Shown: positions 1-8,369, counted from the stretch's first letter. The stretch is 64,000 bases of DNA from Rhodococcus sp. ARC_M6 (GCF_022810305.1 NZ_JALGQH010000002.1:62001-126000); one strand, 5' to 3'. Numbers and translations: made by a program. Notes: a model not told the origin generated them from the letters alone.

Positions 1-3000
1 CGTAGTCGACGGCAGCGCGGAATCCGAGCGCGGCACCCTCACGGTGGGCGGCAGCGAAGGCCCGCTCACCCAGCGAGTTTCGGACCTCGCGTTCACACGC
101 GTCTTGGAAGATGGCCAGTCCGGGCACAACAACGCTCGTGCCTCCCACCGATCGACTCACCTCGTCCGCGGCGCCCATCAATACAGCTGCGCGCCGGACA
201 TCTTTGTCGTCGACCGCGACCCAGGACAGAGCTTGCAGACACATGCTGGCGTTCAACCGGTCATTGACCTTCCGCCCCAGTCGCAGCGCCTGCTTCAGCA
301 GCCGAGCAGGTCGATCGTGATCACCTTGCCTCCATTCCGCAATGGCAAGCGCCCACAGCACATACGACCGATATATCGTTTCACCGTGCTCTTCGGTAAT
401 GGCGAGCGCACGCTCGTAGTATCCGATTGCCTGGCCCGTCTCGTTCAGCAGTTCGAGTGTTAAACCGAGGGTCAACATGGCGGTGACCTGGAAGGGCAGG
501 TTTCCTTGTTCGGTAAACAACGCAACAGCCTTTTCGAGGTGTGAACGCGATTCGGCGAGGTCCTCGGTGAACAGTGCCAGATATCCTTCCGTGTGATGGA
601 TATATGCGTGCAGCAGAAGGTCTGTCGTCTGGTCCGCAAGGACCCGGCCCTCCTCCACCAGGGCTGTCGACGCCAGAAGATCGCCCTGCACTGCCGCCAA
701 GAGAGCTCCTGCGTGAATCGCTTTGGCTCGCTCGACGGTTGGCGGGCCGGTTCGGAACTCACGGAAACGGCTAAGCCACTGCCGACCTTCGGTAATCGCC
801 TGGGAAATCCAGAACGCAAACAGGGCAGCGGTGATTCGAGTAGCGATGTCAGGGCTCTCGGACACACAGAACTCCAAAGCCTCCCGCAGATTCGACTGCT
901 CTCGAGTGATAGTGGTGATCAACTCGACCTGCCGGGGACTGATCCAGTCGGCTTCCGCGGCGAGCGCCACACCTTCGCACCAATGAAGATGCCGGCGGCG
1001 AAGTTCGGTGTACTCGTACTCACCTGACTCCTGCGCCTTCTCCCGGCCGTAGTCACGCAGGGTTTCGAGCATCCGAAAACGCACCGTTGCCCCCGACTCC
1101 TCTCGGATCAGGATCGACTTGTCGACCAGCGACATCACAGCGTCAAGGATTTCGGTCGATGTCAGATCTCCGCCGCACACCTGTTCTGCGGCGTCGAGTT
1201 CGAAACCGCCGGAGAACACGGACAGCTGAGCCCATGCCGCTTGCTCCGCGGGGGTGCACAAGTCGTAACTCCAGTCGATGCACATCCGCAGTGTCTGTTG
1301 CCTCGACGGCGCGTCTCTGCTGCCACGAGTCAACAAGTCGTAGCGCTCGGTCAGCCTCTGCAGGATTTGTTCGGGAGACATCGCCCGAAGCCGGGCCGCT
1401 GCCAACTCGATCGACAGCGGATGCCCGTCCAGTTGCCGACAGATCGATCCGATGGCGACCTTGTTGTCCTCGGCGAGTTCGAACCCGGGGACAACAGCTG
1501 CACCGCGATCGACAAACAGTTTCACCGCGTCATTGCTGGGTGCGCCTTTCGGTTGGCGACCAGGGTTAGGGACGGAAAGCGGAGGAACGAGAAGGATGAC
1601 TTCCCCTCCGATGCCGATCGCTTCGCGGCTCGTCGCAAGAATTCGCAAGTCAGGGCACACGCGCAATAGAAATTCGGCTAGCTGCGCCACCGCAACAATC
1701 ACCTGCTCGCAATTGTCGAGCATCAACAATAGTTCCCGCTGAGCGAGGAACTCTGCCAGCACATCCCGCACCGGTATGGTCGACCGATCTTGTACCCCCA
1801 GGGCTCCGGCCACCACACCCGGTAACAGCGTTGCATCGCGCAATTCCGCCAACTCCACCAGTCGTACGCCGCAAGAAAAGCTGCGTTGCGACTTGGCGGC
1901 GATCCGTAGTGCGAGACGGGTTTTCCCGACACCGCCGATTCCAGTCAAGGTCACCAGTCGCGCGGTCGACAGCAGGTTCTTAGCTGTGGCAAGTTCGGTG
2001 CGTCGACCGACGAAACTGGTCAGCTCCAGTGGAAGTCCACCGGTTCGGCCCCAGACCGAAGATGTACCTGTTGCCGGTGTACCCGTTTCCCGGTTCCCTT
2101 GTGATGCAACGCTTCCAACGGATGCTTCCGCGAACGCGGTCGGGATGGCGGATTCCGCCCCCGGTTCGGCGCGCAGCGCCATCTCATCAACCGACAACCC
2201 GCGGCGGAACTGCAACTGCCGCAGAACCTCACCCATACACTGTCGCAGAGGGACGGTCCCCCGGATCCCGGGACATTGCCTTCTCAACAACCCCACACAC
2301 GTCATCGGGGAAGCCGTTCTCCCGCAATCCGGTACCGGTTGCGCGGTGATCCGCAGGAACTGCGCCACAACCTGCTCATCACTGCGACGCTCGAACGCCG
2401 CATGCCCGGTGAGCGCACTGAACAATGTGGCCCCCAACCCATACACATCCGAGGCCGGACTCGGGGGCTCGCCGCCGAGAACTTCCGGTGCGGTGAATGC
2501 CGGCGAACCCGTGACAGTGCCGGTCGCAGTCTTGAAACCGTCGGCGATATGCGCGATCCCGAAGTCTGTCAGAGCCGGTTCACCGTAGTCGGTAAGCAGA
2601 ATGTTCGCAGGCTTCACATCGCGATGCAGAATGCCGAGCCGGTGTGCGGTCTCGAGCGCCCCCGCCATCTTCACCCCGAGCCGCAGCACCTCCTCTACCG
2701 CGAGCGGCCCGTGCCGGCGAACCCGCGCATCGACGGAATCTTGCGGGTGGTACGGCATCACCAGGTAGGGACGTCCGGTGTCGGTAGCACCGACCTGCAG
2801 AACGCCCACAATGTTCGGGTGCCCGGTCAGCCGCCCCATTGCCCGCTGTTCCCGGAAGAAGCGTGCCCGGTTCTCCTCGTCCAGGTCGGCGGTGAGAACC
2901 TTCACCGCTACCGTGCGATCCAGCCCGGTCTGGGTGCAGCGGTAGACTACGCCGAAGCCGCCGCGCCCGATCTCCCGGGCGTCGACAAATCCCTCCGCTC

Positions 3001-3064
3001 CCAGCTCATCGTTGATGAACGGAAGCAGGTCACGACGCGTGTGGAGTGGATCGTCTTCGACCAT
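1..3064 (-). CDS. Ser/Thr protein kinase - NTPase - TPR-like regulator (PknK/LuxR type), 3' end off window
   Basis: The protein starts at ATG 3064 and stays open for about 1021 residues to the left edge, so its C-terminus, where this family usually has a LuxR helix-turn-helix, is not visible. The N-terminus is a Hanks kinase: glycine loop GRGGFG near residues 33-38, lysine K55 in AVKVL, catalytic HRD at 147-149, DFG at 167-169 and APE at 192-194. A nucleotide-binding domain follows, with P-loop GIGGVGKT near residue 376 and a LDNCEQ Walker B-like stretch, then an ATPase/winged-helix part and long helical repeats as in MalT/PknK-type regulators. It probably links phosphorylation to transcription of an unknown regulon. 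From about residue 247 to 280 the reading frame is displaced and then restored, so the conserved DP..RPS end of the kinase C-lobe is encoded in another frame. Confidence 0.85.
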   Translation of the reverse strand, partial: MVEDDPLHTRRDLLPFINDELGAEGFVDAREIGRGGFGVVYRCTQTGLDRTVAVKVLTADLDEENRARFFREQRAMGRLTGHPNIVGVLQVGATDTGRPYLVMPYHPQDSVDARVRRHGPLAVEEVLRLGVKMAGALETAHRLGILHRDVKPANILLTDYGEPALTDFGIAHIADGFKTATGTVTGSPAFTAPEVLGGEPPSPASDVYGLGATLFSALTGHAAFERRSDEQVVAQFLRITAQPVPDCGRTASPMTCVGLLRRQCPGIRGTVPLRQCMGEVLRQLQFRRGLSVDEMALRAEPGAESAIPTAFAEASVGSVASQGNRETGTPATGTSSVWGRTGGLPLELTSFVGRRTELATAKNLLSTARLVTLTGIGGVGKTRLALRIAAKSQRSFSCGVRLVELAELRDATLLPGVVAGALGVQDRSTIPVRDVLAEFLAQRELLLMLDNCEQVIVAVAQLAEFLLRVCPDLRILATSREAIGIGGEVILLVPPLSVPNPGRQPKGAPSNDAVKLFVDRGAAVVPGFELAEDNKVAIGSICRQLDGHPLSIELAAARLRAMSPEQILQRLTERYDLLTRGSRDAPSRQQTLRMCIDWSYDLCTPAEQAAWAQLSVFSGGFELDAAEQVCGGDLTSTEILDAVMSLVDKSILIREESGATVRFRMLETLRDYGREKAQESGEYEYTELRRRHLHWCEGVALAAEADWISPRQVELITTITREQSNLREALEFCVSESPDIATRITAALFAFWISQAITEGRQWLSRFREFRTGPPTVERAKAIHAGALLAAVQGDLLASTALVEEGRVLADQTTDLLLHAYIHHTEGYLALFTEDLAESRSHLEKAVALFTEQGNLPFQVTAMLTLGLTLELLNETGQAIGYYERALAITEEHGETIYRSYVLWALAIAEWRQGDHDRPARLLKQALRLGRKVNDRLNASMCLQALSWVAVDDKDVRRAAVLMGAADEVSRSVGGTSVVVPGLAIFQDACEREVRNSLGERAFAAAHREGAALGFRAAVDY

Positions 3065-3067
3065 CGG

Positions 3068-3307
3068 TTACTTCGATTCTGCGGCATCGTCGATGATGCA
3101 CGTCGTTATCTCGATGATGTTCCCTTCCTCCGTGACCGTCAACGCAGCGCATCGCTGAGGTCGGCGGCGCGGGACGGCGCCCTTCGTACCCAACTTGTTC
3201 AATTGATGCAGGAGATCGCGGTCTGCAGCCATGGTCTCCCTAGGCACCGGCCGGAATCGCTCGCTTCGTACCTGTCGCCCCAACCGTGGCACTGTCACGT
3301 TAAGCAA
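3068..3307 (-). CDS. Small hypothetical protein upstream of the kinase gene
   Basis: An open frame of 79 codons (54 if the internal ATG is used) ends with TAA only 3 bases before the kinase ATG, as expected for a translationally coupled small gene. The protein is basic in the middle and ends with an Asp-Asp-Ala-Ala-Glu-Ser-Lys tail. I recognise no domain. Its upstream end overlaps one arm of a 16-base inverted repeat, so the longer start may be an artefact. It could be a real small partner of the kinase or leader DNA that happens to be open. Confidence 0.3.
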   Translation of the reverse strand: MLNVTVPRLGRQVRSERFRPVPRETMAADRDLLHQLNKLGTKGAVPRRRPQRCAALTVTEEGNIIEITTCIIDDAAESK

Positions 3308-3416
3308 TCAAGCGCTGATTGTGGTCGATCCGTACTCGGAAACCTCCTGCTCGTGTGTGGCTCATGAGGCTGGTGGGATTTCAGGAAGGCGCCGAATCGA
3401 TTAACGTGACAGTGCC
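3288..3416. repeat. 16-base perfect inverted repeat around a 97-base spacer
   Basis: GGCACTGTCACGTTAA at 3288-3303 is repeated exactly in inverted orientation at 3401-3416. The right arm sits directly at the truncated edge of the IS110-type transposase tail; the left arm lies at the start of the small gene before the kinase. This could be terminal repeats of a small non-autonomous element, or a paired operator in the kinase promoter region. Confidence 0.6.
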
Positions 3417-3418
3417 TC

Positions 3419-3520
3419 GCCGAGGGCAAGACGAAATTGGAGGCAATCCGCTGCATCAAGCGTTACATCGTCCGCCAGCTCTACCCGATCATCCTGGTCC
3501 CTCTGCAACCCGCGAAATAG
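3419..3520 (+). pseudogene. IS110-family transposase, C-terminal remnant
   Basis: Thirty-three codons read AEGKTKLEAIRCIKRY and onward to a TAG stop. The pattern GKTK-EAIRC-KRY-R-LY is the usual C-terminus of IS110-type DEDD transposases. A stop codon lies in frame just upstream at 3407-3409, and the rest of the roughly 400-residue enzyme is missing. It is a dead fragment, cut where the 16-base repeat arm ends. Confidence 0.6.
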
Positions 3521-3578
3521 CTTCACAGGCTTAACATATGTCTATAGGAGTGTCAAGAAACTACTGAAAAAACCAGGC

Positions 3579-3764
3579 CGAGAACGCGCCATGAAAGGGT
3601 TCCGCTCCGTCGGCTCAGCGCAACGATTTCTCGCCTCGTTCATTCGCATCTCCCCGCACTTCCGCCCACCGAGACACGGTATGAACGCCACCGACCATCG
3701 CACCGAAATCCGCGCACGCTTCCAGGTGTGGGATCAGGTCACCGAACTACGCCTAACTGCCTGA
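3579..3764 (+). pseudogene. IS6-family transposase, C-terminal remnant
   Basis: The translation contains RAMKGFRSVGSAQRFL, then ISPHFRPPRH and a final VWDQVTELR, ending with TGA at 3762-3764. This matches the last 55 or so residues of actinobacterial IS6-type transposases (MRGF.S..SAQRFLA, ISPHFRPRRH, F..W...T). The DDE catalytic core is absent. The expected terminal repeat follows directly after the stop, so this is the true 3' end of the element and the 5' part has been lost. Confidence 0.65.
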
Positions 3765-3831
3765 CCGACTGCTCCGTGTGATGACCTGCTGCGCCCGAAA
3801 GCTGCTGTACCCCAAACAACTTGACAGCACC
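3765..3831. repeat. IS6-type element end (copy 1)
   Basis: The 67 bases after the transposase stop end in CAAACAACTTGACAGCACC. A clearly related sequence, same orientation, lies at 17245-17311 and ends in CAAACAACTTGACAACACC. Both also share the block CTCCG.G.GATGAC. I read them as right ends of two diverged IS6-type elements. Confidence 0.6.
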
Positions 3832-4150
3832 TTTCTGGCCGCGGCCGAACAATCTGCTCTCTGTGCTGGCGGTGGTGTACGGCAACGACATCGAGAAGAT
3901 CATCACCTGGCTCGATGATCCGACCACCGAGGTCGACGAGTACCTCACCACCTGGGGTCTGACGCCGCAGATCACACGGTTGGACATGTTTCGGCGAGCG
4001 GCAATTCGTACCGGAACAACGTTCGAGCTGCTGTGCGCCGACACCCGCGCCTTGGCCCTGACCGGCGGCGTTCCGGCGCAGGCCCAGAGTTTCGGAGCGG
4101 CGCGGGAGAAGGTTCTGGCACAAACTATCGATGAGGAGTGCACCCGATGA
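3821..4150 (+). pseudogene. 5'-truncated gene of unknown function next to the IS6 end
   Basis: An open frame of 109 codons begins at a TTG that lies inside the IS end, so the first residues are element sequence and the native start is gone. The genuine part begins around PNNLLSVLAVVYG and runs through a helical, acidic segment to ECTR and a TGA. The stop overlaps the next start (ATGA at 4147-4150). In actinobacterial integrative elements and plasmids DUF4913 genes often follow conjugation genes, so this may be the tail of a transfer protein. I cannot name the family. Confidence 0.45.
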
Positions 4151-4593
4151 ACGACGAACTCGACGAATACGGCGACGAGCAATGAGAAGACGATGTCCCT
4201 GCGCGCATCCATCGGTGGGCGGATCTCGACGGGGAACAGACGGCGGAGCTGTGGGCCGAACTCATCGCGTGGGTGAGCTGGTTCCGACGGCGTTACGCGG
4301 TGACCGGCTCGGATGCGATGATTCCGCCGTGCTGGTACCGACATCCCGTCGCGGTCGAGGAATTGACGGCGTTGATGGTCTCACACCAAAGCACCTACAC
4401 GCTCGACGAGCCGGGATCGGAGTTGTCGGCGTTCCATGTGCAGTGGCTCTGGCCGACGTTGCGTGATCTTGCAGAGCGGGCCGGATACAAACGCTGCACC
4501 GATTGCAAGTGCTCGTTCACGGCGCCGGACATCGTCGATGACCCCGGCGGTTTGAGGAAGTGGGTCAGCGGCGACATCGCTGCCCGCCACTGA
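4147..4593 (+). pseudogene. DUF4913 family protein interrupted by an in-frame TGA
   Basis: The frame opens with ATG at 4147, gives MNDELDEYGDEQ, hits TGA at 4183-4185 and continues unbroken as EDDVPARIHRWADLD to a stop at 4591-4593 (148 residues with read-through). The core WVSWFRRRYAV, then PPCWYRHP..VEELTAL, is characteristic of DUF4913 proteins of actinobacterial plasmids and integrative elements. The gene overlaps the preceding truncated frame by four bases. An internal restart at ATG 4318 or a GTG might still make a shortened protein, but the simplest reading is a nonsense-mutated relic of a mobile element. Confidence 0.6.
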
Positions 4594-4616
4594 TCTAACT
4601 GTACGAATACAGAAAA

Positions 4617-4654
4617 AGTGGCCGCCCACCCCGGAAATGGGGCGAGCGGCCACT
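4617..4654. terminator. Bidirectional hairpin terminator
   Basis: AGTGGCCGC at 4617-4625 pairs with GCGGCCACT at 4646-4654, and the loop contains a second pairing CCACCCCG/TGGGGCGA. It separates the DUF4913 remnant from the convergent propeller gene. There is no long T tract. Confidence 0.6.
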
Positions 4655-4681
4655 ATCTGTTTCGGATGGGACTTTAGCGGG

Positions 4682-6028
4682 TCAGGAGCCGAAATTTCCG
4701 AGCGATCCGAGTGAACCTGTCACCGGCGGTTCCGGAGCTGCGGTGACGGTGAGGATGGCGTCGAGGGTAGCGGGAGTTCCGATGCCGTTCGAGGCAGTGA
4801 AGGTGACTGCGAACGTCCCGGCCTCGGTGGGTGTTCCGGACAGAACACCGGATTCGGTGAGTGTCAGACCAGCGGGCAATGCACCGACTGCGGTCACCGT
4901 GGGGGCCGGTTGTCCGGTGACGATGAAGGCGTGAATGTAGGGCTGGCCGAGGACACCGGCGGACGGTACCCCGGTCAGCGTGGGAGCTATTTCGATGGTG
5001 ATCACCGACACCGTGGCGTTGTCAGAGTTGGTGACGTAGGCGCGAAGGCCGTCGGGGGTGATCGCCACCCCGAACGGCCTTCCACCGACAGGAAGGTCGA
5101 TGGCGGTGACGGTGTTGTCGCTGGTGTTGATCACCGACACCGTGTCGTCCGTCTGGTTGGCGACGTAGGCGCGGGTGCCGTCAGGGGTGATCGCTATCTG
5201 GTACGGGAGCTGGCCGACCGGGATGGTGGCGGTGACGGTGTTGTCGCTGGTGTCGATCACCGACACCGAGTTGCTCTCCTGGTTGACGACGTAGGCGCGG
5301 GTGCCGTCAGGGGTGAACGCAATCGATGACGGACCTTGACCGACGGTGATAGGTGCGGGGTTGACGGTGTTGTTGCTGGTGTTGATCACCGACACGGTGT
5401 TGCCATTCCGATCGGAGACGTAGGCGCGGGCGCCGTCGGGGCTGATCGCCACTGCCCAGGGAGACCCTCCCACCGCGATAGGTGCGGGGTCGACGGTGTT
5501 GTCGCTGGTGTTGATCACCGACACCGTCCCTGTATTCCAGTTGGCGACGTAGGCGCGTCCGCCGTCCGGGGTGAACGCCACCCCGACCGGACCATCGCCG
5601 ACCCCGATGGTCGCGGTGACGGTGTTGTCGCCGGTGTCGATCACCGACACCGAGCTGCTGCCCCGGTTGGTGACGTAAGCACGGGCGCCGTTGGGGGCGA
5701 TCGCCACCTCCTGCGGAAGGCTGCCGACCCCAACGGTGGCGGTGACGGTGTTGTCGGTGGTGTTGATGACCGATACTGCCCCGGCGCCCCAGTTGGTGAC
5801 GTAAGCACGGGCGCCGTCGGGGGTGATTGCCACTCCGGTCGGGTCCGCGCCGGCTGGGATCGGTGTGGGGTCGACGGTGTCGGCGGATGCGTTGCCGATC
5901 CCGAGGGTCATGGCGGCGGCGAGAGCACCGGCGCCGAGTACCGCGGCGGTGCGGGTCCAACGCTTGGGTGCGTGTGGTCGTTCGATGGTGGTGATGGTGG
6001 TGTGCCCTTCGAAAGGTGCAGTCCGCAC
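4682..6028 (-). CDS. Secreted YVTN beta-propeller protein with C-terminal Ig-like domain
   Basis: Seven consecutive units of about 42 residues carry the pattern P..VAITPDG.RAYV.N....TVSVI.T.DNTV, a seven-bladed YVTN propeller. An Ig-like segment of the putative-Ig type follows (LPAGLTLTESGVLSGTP), then a short Gly/Ser tail (GSLGSLGNFGS). The N-terminus has a basic stretch and a hydrophobic segment ending near GNASA-DT, a Sec signal peptide. I chose GTG 6028 (448 residues), the only plausible start close to the signal. A longer frame reaches ATG 6346, but the extra sequence is not protein-like. No catalytic residues are evident; such proteins are usually cell-surface or binding proteins. It is intact although surrounded by gene fragments. 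Confidence 0.8.
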   Translation of the reverse strand: MRTAPFEGHTTITTIERPHAPKRWTRTAAVLGAGALAAAMTLGIGNASADTVDPTPIPAGADPTGVAITPDGARAYVTNWGAGAVSVINTTDNTVTATVGVGSLPQEVAIAPNGARAYVTNRGSSSVSVIDTGDNTVTATIGVGDGPVGVAFTPDGGRAYVANWNTGTVSVINTSDNTVDPAPIAVGGSPWAVAISPDGARAYVSDRNGNTVSVINTSNNTVNPAPITVGQGPSSIAFTPDGTRAYVVNQESNSVSVIDTSDNTVTATIPVGQLPYQIAITPDGTRAYVANQTDDTVSVINTSDNTVTAIDLPVGGRPFGVAITPDGLRAYVTNSDNATVSVITIEIAPTLTGVPSAGVLGQPYIHAFIVTGQPAPTVTAVGALPAGLTLTESGVLSGTPTEAGTFAVTFTASNGIGTPATLDAILTVTAAPEPPVTGSLGSLGNFGS

Positions 6029-6044
6029 CCCCGTCGGGGGTGCG
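6024..6044. promoter_or_regulatory. Perfect hairpin over the propeller gene start
   Basis: CGCACCCCC at 6024-6032 pairs with GGGGGTGCG at 6036-6044, leaving a three-base loop. The proposed GTG start (6026-6028) lies in one arm, so the structure could hide the ribosome site or act as a transcription stop. It may also mean that the start call is wrong. Confidence 0.4.
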
Positions 6045-6358
6045 CAGTGGCCACAAAAGGCAACCACCACAAAGGAACATAACGGACAACAGGCCACGAA
6101 TACCCAATTCGATTGTTGGCCGCTTTGGGCCACCGTCGACGACAAGCATGTATGACCTGAAGCGGCCACTACGCACATAAGCGGGCGCGGAACACCGAAT
6201 TTTGTGGGTGACCAGGCATTTTCTGTCGATGCGGGCCGTGTCAGGGAACGCTGCGCTATCTCTCGAACGAGAATGGCGATACCGGCGATGGAGAGTTTCG
6301 GGATGCGCTCCGTGGATCGAAACGGGCTCTCGTTTCTCGTGGCCACCGTGTTCCCCGG

Positions 6359-7020
6359 TCAGCGTTCCATTCCGCGGTCGCGTTGCTTCTGCTGCTCGGT
6401 TTGTTCGCGTTGGCGGGCGAGCATCATGGCCCGGTTGTTCCGCTCGCGTTCCTGCGGACTGGCCGCACCCTTTTCGCTGTCGGCGCGGCTGCGTTGAGTA
6501 GCATCGGTTGCTGCTTGCTCGGGTGTGAGGTCGCGGCGACGTTCTTGTTCGGTGGTGATCGCGGCGCCGCGGCGGGTGAGCTGGCCTTGCTGGGTGTCGA
6601 TGCGGTCGAGGGTCTTGTCGGCGGAAGTCAACGCCTGGCGGTCGCGTTCTTCCGCGTCGAGGAGCGCGGCGGGTAGGCGGCGTTCGGCTTCGGCGGCGTC
6701 CGCTGCAATCTTGTCCCATCGATCAGCTGGGGCGATGGTCGCGGCGATATTGCGGGCGGCTTTGACCTGCGAGGTTGCGGTGGCTCGCTCAGCAGCGAGT
6801 GCGGCTCTTCTGCTCGAGTTCGGCTCGTTTGGCGCGGGCGAGGCGGCCGGTGCCGGCAAGCTCGTTGCGTGCTGCATCGACGGCGCTACCGATGCTCCGG
6901 GTAGTGGCGATGTGAGTATCAATATCGGCGCGGGCGGCAGGTTAGCGCCTGGGTCGGCTGGGTGATGCGGGTGTGTTCACGGCGTACGTTCTCGACGCCT
7001 CGCGTTGCTTGCGAAGGACA
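6359..7020 (-). pseudogene. Relaxase/mobilisation protein C-terminal remnant with frameshifts
   Basis: Reading leftwards, one frame gives ENVRREHTRIT near 7000, another gives DIDTHIATTRSIGSAVDAA and ELAGTGRLARAKRAELEQK near 6800-6910, and a third gives AALAAERATATSQVKAARN through to RQREQTEQQKQRDRGMER. The pieces together form a continuous, highly charged helical protein like the C-termini of actinobacterial relaxases. At least two frameshifts and one stop (TAA near 6935) break it. An ATG at 6922 opens 187 codons, but this is an internal methionine. Family assignment rests on composition and the nearby element remnants, not on a catalytic motif. Confidence 0.45.
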
Positions 7021-7034
7021 CGAAGCCGGGGCGG

Positions 7035-7314
7035 AGGAGTACAGGCCCACAAGCTCATCATTCCGGCGGCGCGGTTCGGTGATACGCCTACCCTCGCGTC
7101 GCACGAAGGGTACGAATGGCTGTACATACTCAACGGGCGGGTACGACTTGTTCTCGGAGACCAAGATCGGGTCCTCACCCCGGGTGAGGCAGCCGAGTTT
7201 GATACCCATGTCCCGCACTGGTTTTCGACCGCAGATGACGCATCTGCTGAGCTAATCATTCTCTTCGGCCAGCAAGGTGAGCGCGCACATCTTCGTGCCC
7301 GGACAGAACAATGA
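7035..7314 (+). pseudogene. Cupin domain of an XRE/cupin regulator, 5'-truncated
   Basis: The frame shows HEGYEWLYILNGRVRLVLG and PGEAAEFDTHVPHWFS, both typical of the C-terminal cupin in XRE-cupin transcription factors, and ends ERAHLRARTEQ before TGA. The helix-turn-helix half is missing: upstream of about 7035 the sequence belongs to the opposite-strand relaxase remnant. An ATG at 6973 makes a 113-codon frame, but its first 20 residues are that remnant read backwards. Probably non-functional. Confidence 0.6.
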
Positions 7315-7388
7315 CACTACCCCTCGGCGCCACAGGTGGGCCCGAACTTGTGGAAAGTCAGTGGGCAACCTACCGCCGCCCCTAAGAT

Positions 7389-7685
7389 GTGTCGGCGCTG
7401 CGGTCAGAGCCGATGGGCGGGAAGCTAGCCGGGATCGAAGTCGGGTACCGCACCTCGCTCACACACTCCGACAGCACCCTCGCGGTCACGATGTGGATCG
7501 AGAAGCTCCGCGCCGTCGACATCACCCTCCGCAGCGAGGTGCGCTCCGCACACGCCTCCCCAGACTCGAAACCTGCGGTCACCGCCACCACCCAACTCGC
7601 GTTCGCCGACCCCGAAGCCGGCACGCTACGTCGACTATCGGCCGACGAGCGGGCGGCGCTCGCAGCGTGGACCACAACGGACTGA
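7389..7685 (+). pseudogene. Hotdog-fold thioesterase (4HBT) C-terminal fragment
   Basis: From GIEVGYRTSLTHSDSTL the frame reads like the second half of a YbgC/4HBT acyl-CoA thioesterase: a beta strand with HSD, MWIEKLRAVDITLRSEV, an AVTATTQLAF strand and the common tail RRLSADERAALAAW. Full-length members have about 130-150 residues and an active-site Asp in the first half, which is absent here. The available ATG at 7389 supplies unrelated leading residues. It is one of several adjacent gene ends in the same orientation. Confidence 0.5.
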
Positions 7686-7689
7686 CCTC

Positions 7690-7840
7690 AAAGCTTCACG
7701 CCGACCTACCCCCACTCCACCCCCACATCGCCGAGAAACATCTCGCCGACTACCGGCACCCCGGTCCACAGCTACAGACCGACCACTACGTCCGCTCGAT
7801 GTCCATCCGGACCGCACTACTCGAACTGTGGAACCTCTGA
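7690..7840 (+). pseudogene. Unidentified gene tail
   Basis: A coding-like stretch of about 50 codons, LHADLPPLHPHIAEKHLADYR to TALLELWNL, ends in TGA at 7838-7840. It has protein-like composition but no start of its own. I do not recognise the family. Confidence 0.3.
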
Positions 7841-7862
7841 CCATCGGGGCACATCAATCAAT

Positions 7863-8084
7863 CAGGTACCGCCCACCCTCAACGCGGACCGAATACAGCA
7901 CGGGCCGAAATACATTCGGCTTATCCAGTCAGCGCGGGAGTGCACAGACACGGATGCGAAATTATCCCGAGATGATCGCTCAGCCGTCAACACACTCCAG
8001 GCACTCGAGGATCGGCCCCGCTACACCGACGAACGGAACCAAATCCATCCGGGCCGAGAAGCCCAGACGAATCTCGCGACGTAA
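7863..8084 (+). pseudogene. Unidentified gene tail
   Basis: A frame of 73 codons, LNADRIQHGPKYIRLIQSARE and on to REAQTNLAT, ends with TAA at 8082-8084. The balance of charged and aliphatic residues suggests a former helical protein. There is no start codon with a ribosome site and no recognised domain. Confidence 0.3.
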
Positions 8085-8210
8085 CATCACAGATGCGCGT
8101 CCCCCTTTGCCGGCTCGGACGCGCACGGCTCACCGGACTGACACTCACCTTCATGTCCGTGGACCATCCAGAAGCTTCATATCCTCAACTTTGTTGCGCC
8201 GCAGTATCCT

Positions 8211-8369
8211 TCAGCCCATCCCTGAAACGTCCAGGTCAAGTAAGCTGCGATGCTCATCCACTCGATCGAGCACCACATCGAACGACGGCGCGTCCACACC
8301 GTAGTAGAGGCCCCGCATCGCCTTCTCGTGCTCCACCCTCAACACCCCCGAATGTCTCCACTCGCGAGA
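8211..8369 (-). pseudogene. Unidentified gene tail on the reverse strand
   Basis: The reverse frame gives EWRHSGVLRVEHEKAMRGLY and VLDRVDEHRSLLDLDVSGMG before a stop at 8211. Its composition looks like true protein and differs from the unconvincing sequence upstream in the same frame. Family unknown. Confidence 0.3.

Noticed and set aside
1776..3367. Two long plus-strand frames (270 and 363 codons)
   Set aside because: They are antisense to the kinase-NTPase gene, which has kinase and P-loop motifs in one frame.
4183..4185. TGA in DUF4913 as a selenocysteine codon
   Set aside because: No Cys-equivalent position is known there, no SECIS-like hairpin follows, and the locus is full of pseudogenes.
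5307..6719. 470-codon minus-strand frame rich in Arg and His
   Set aside because: It is a second frame of the YVTN repeat DNA; its apparent repeats mirror the real blades.
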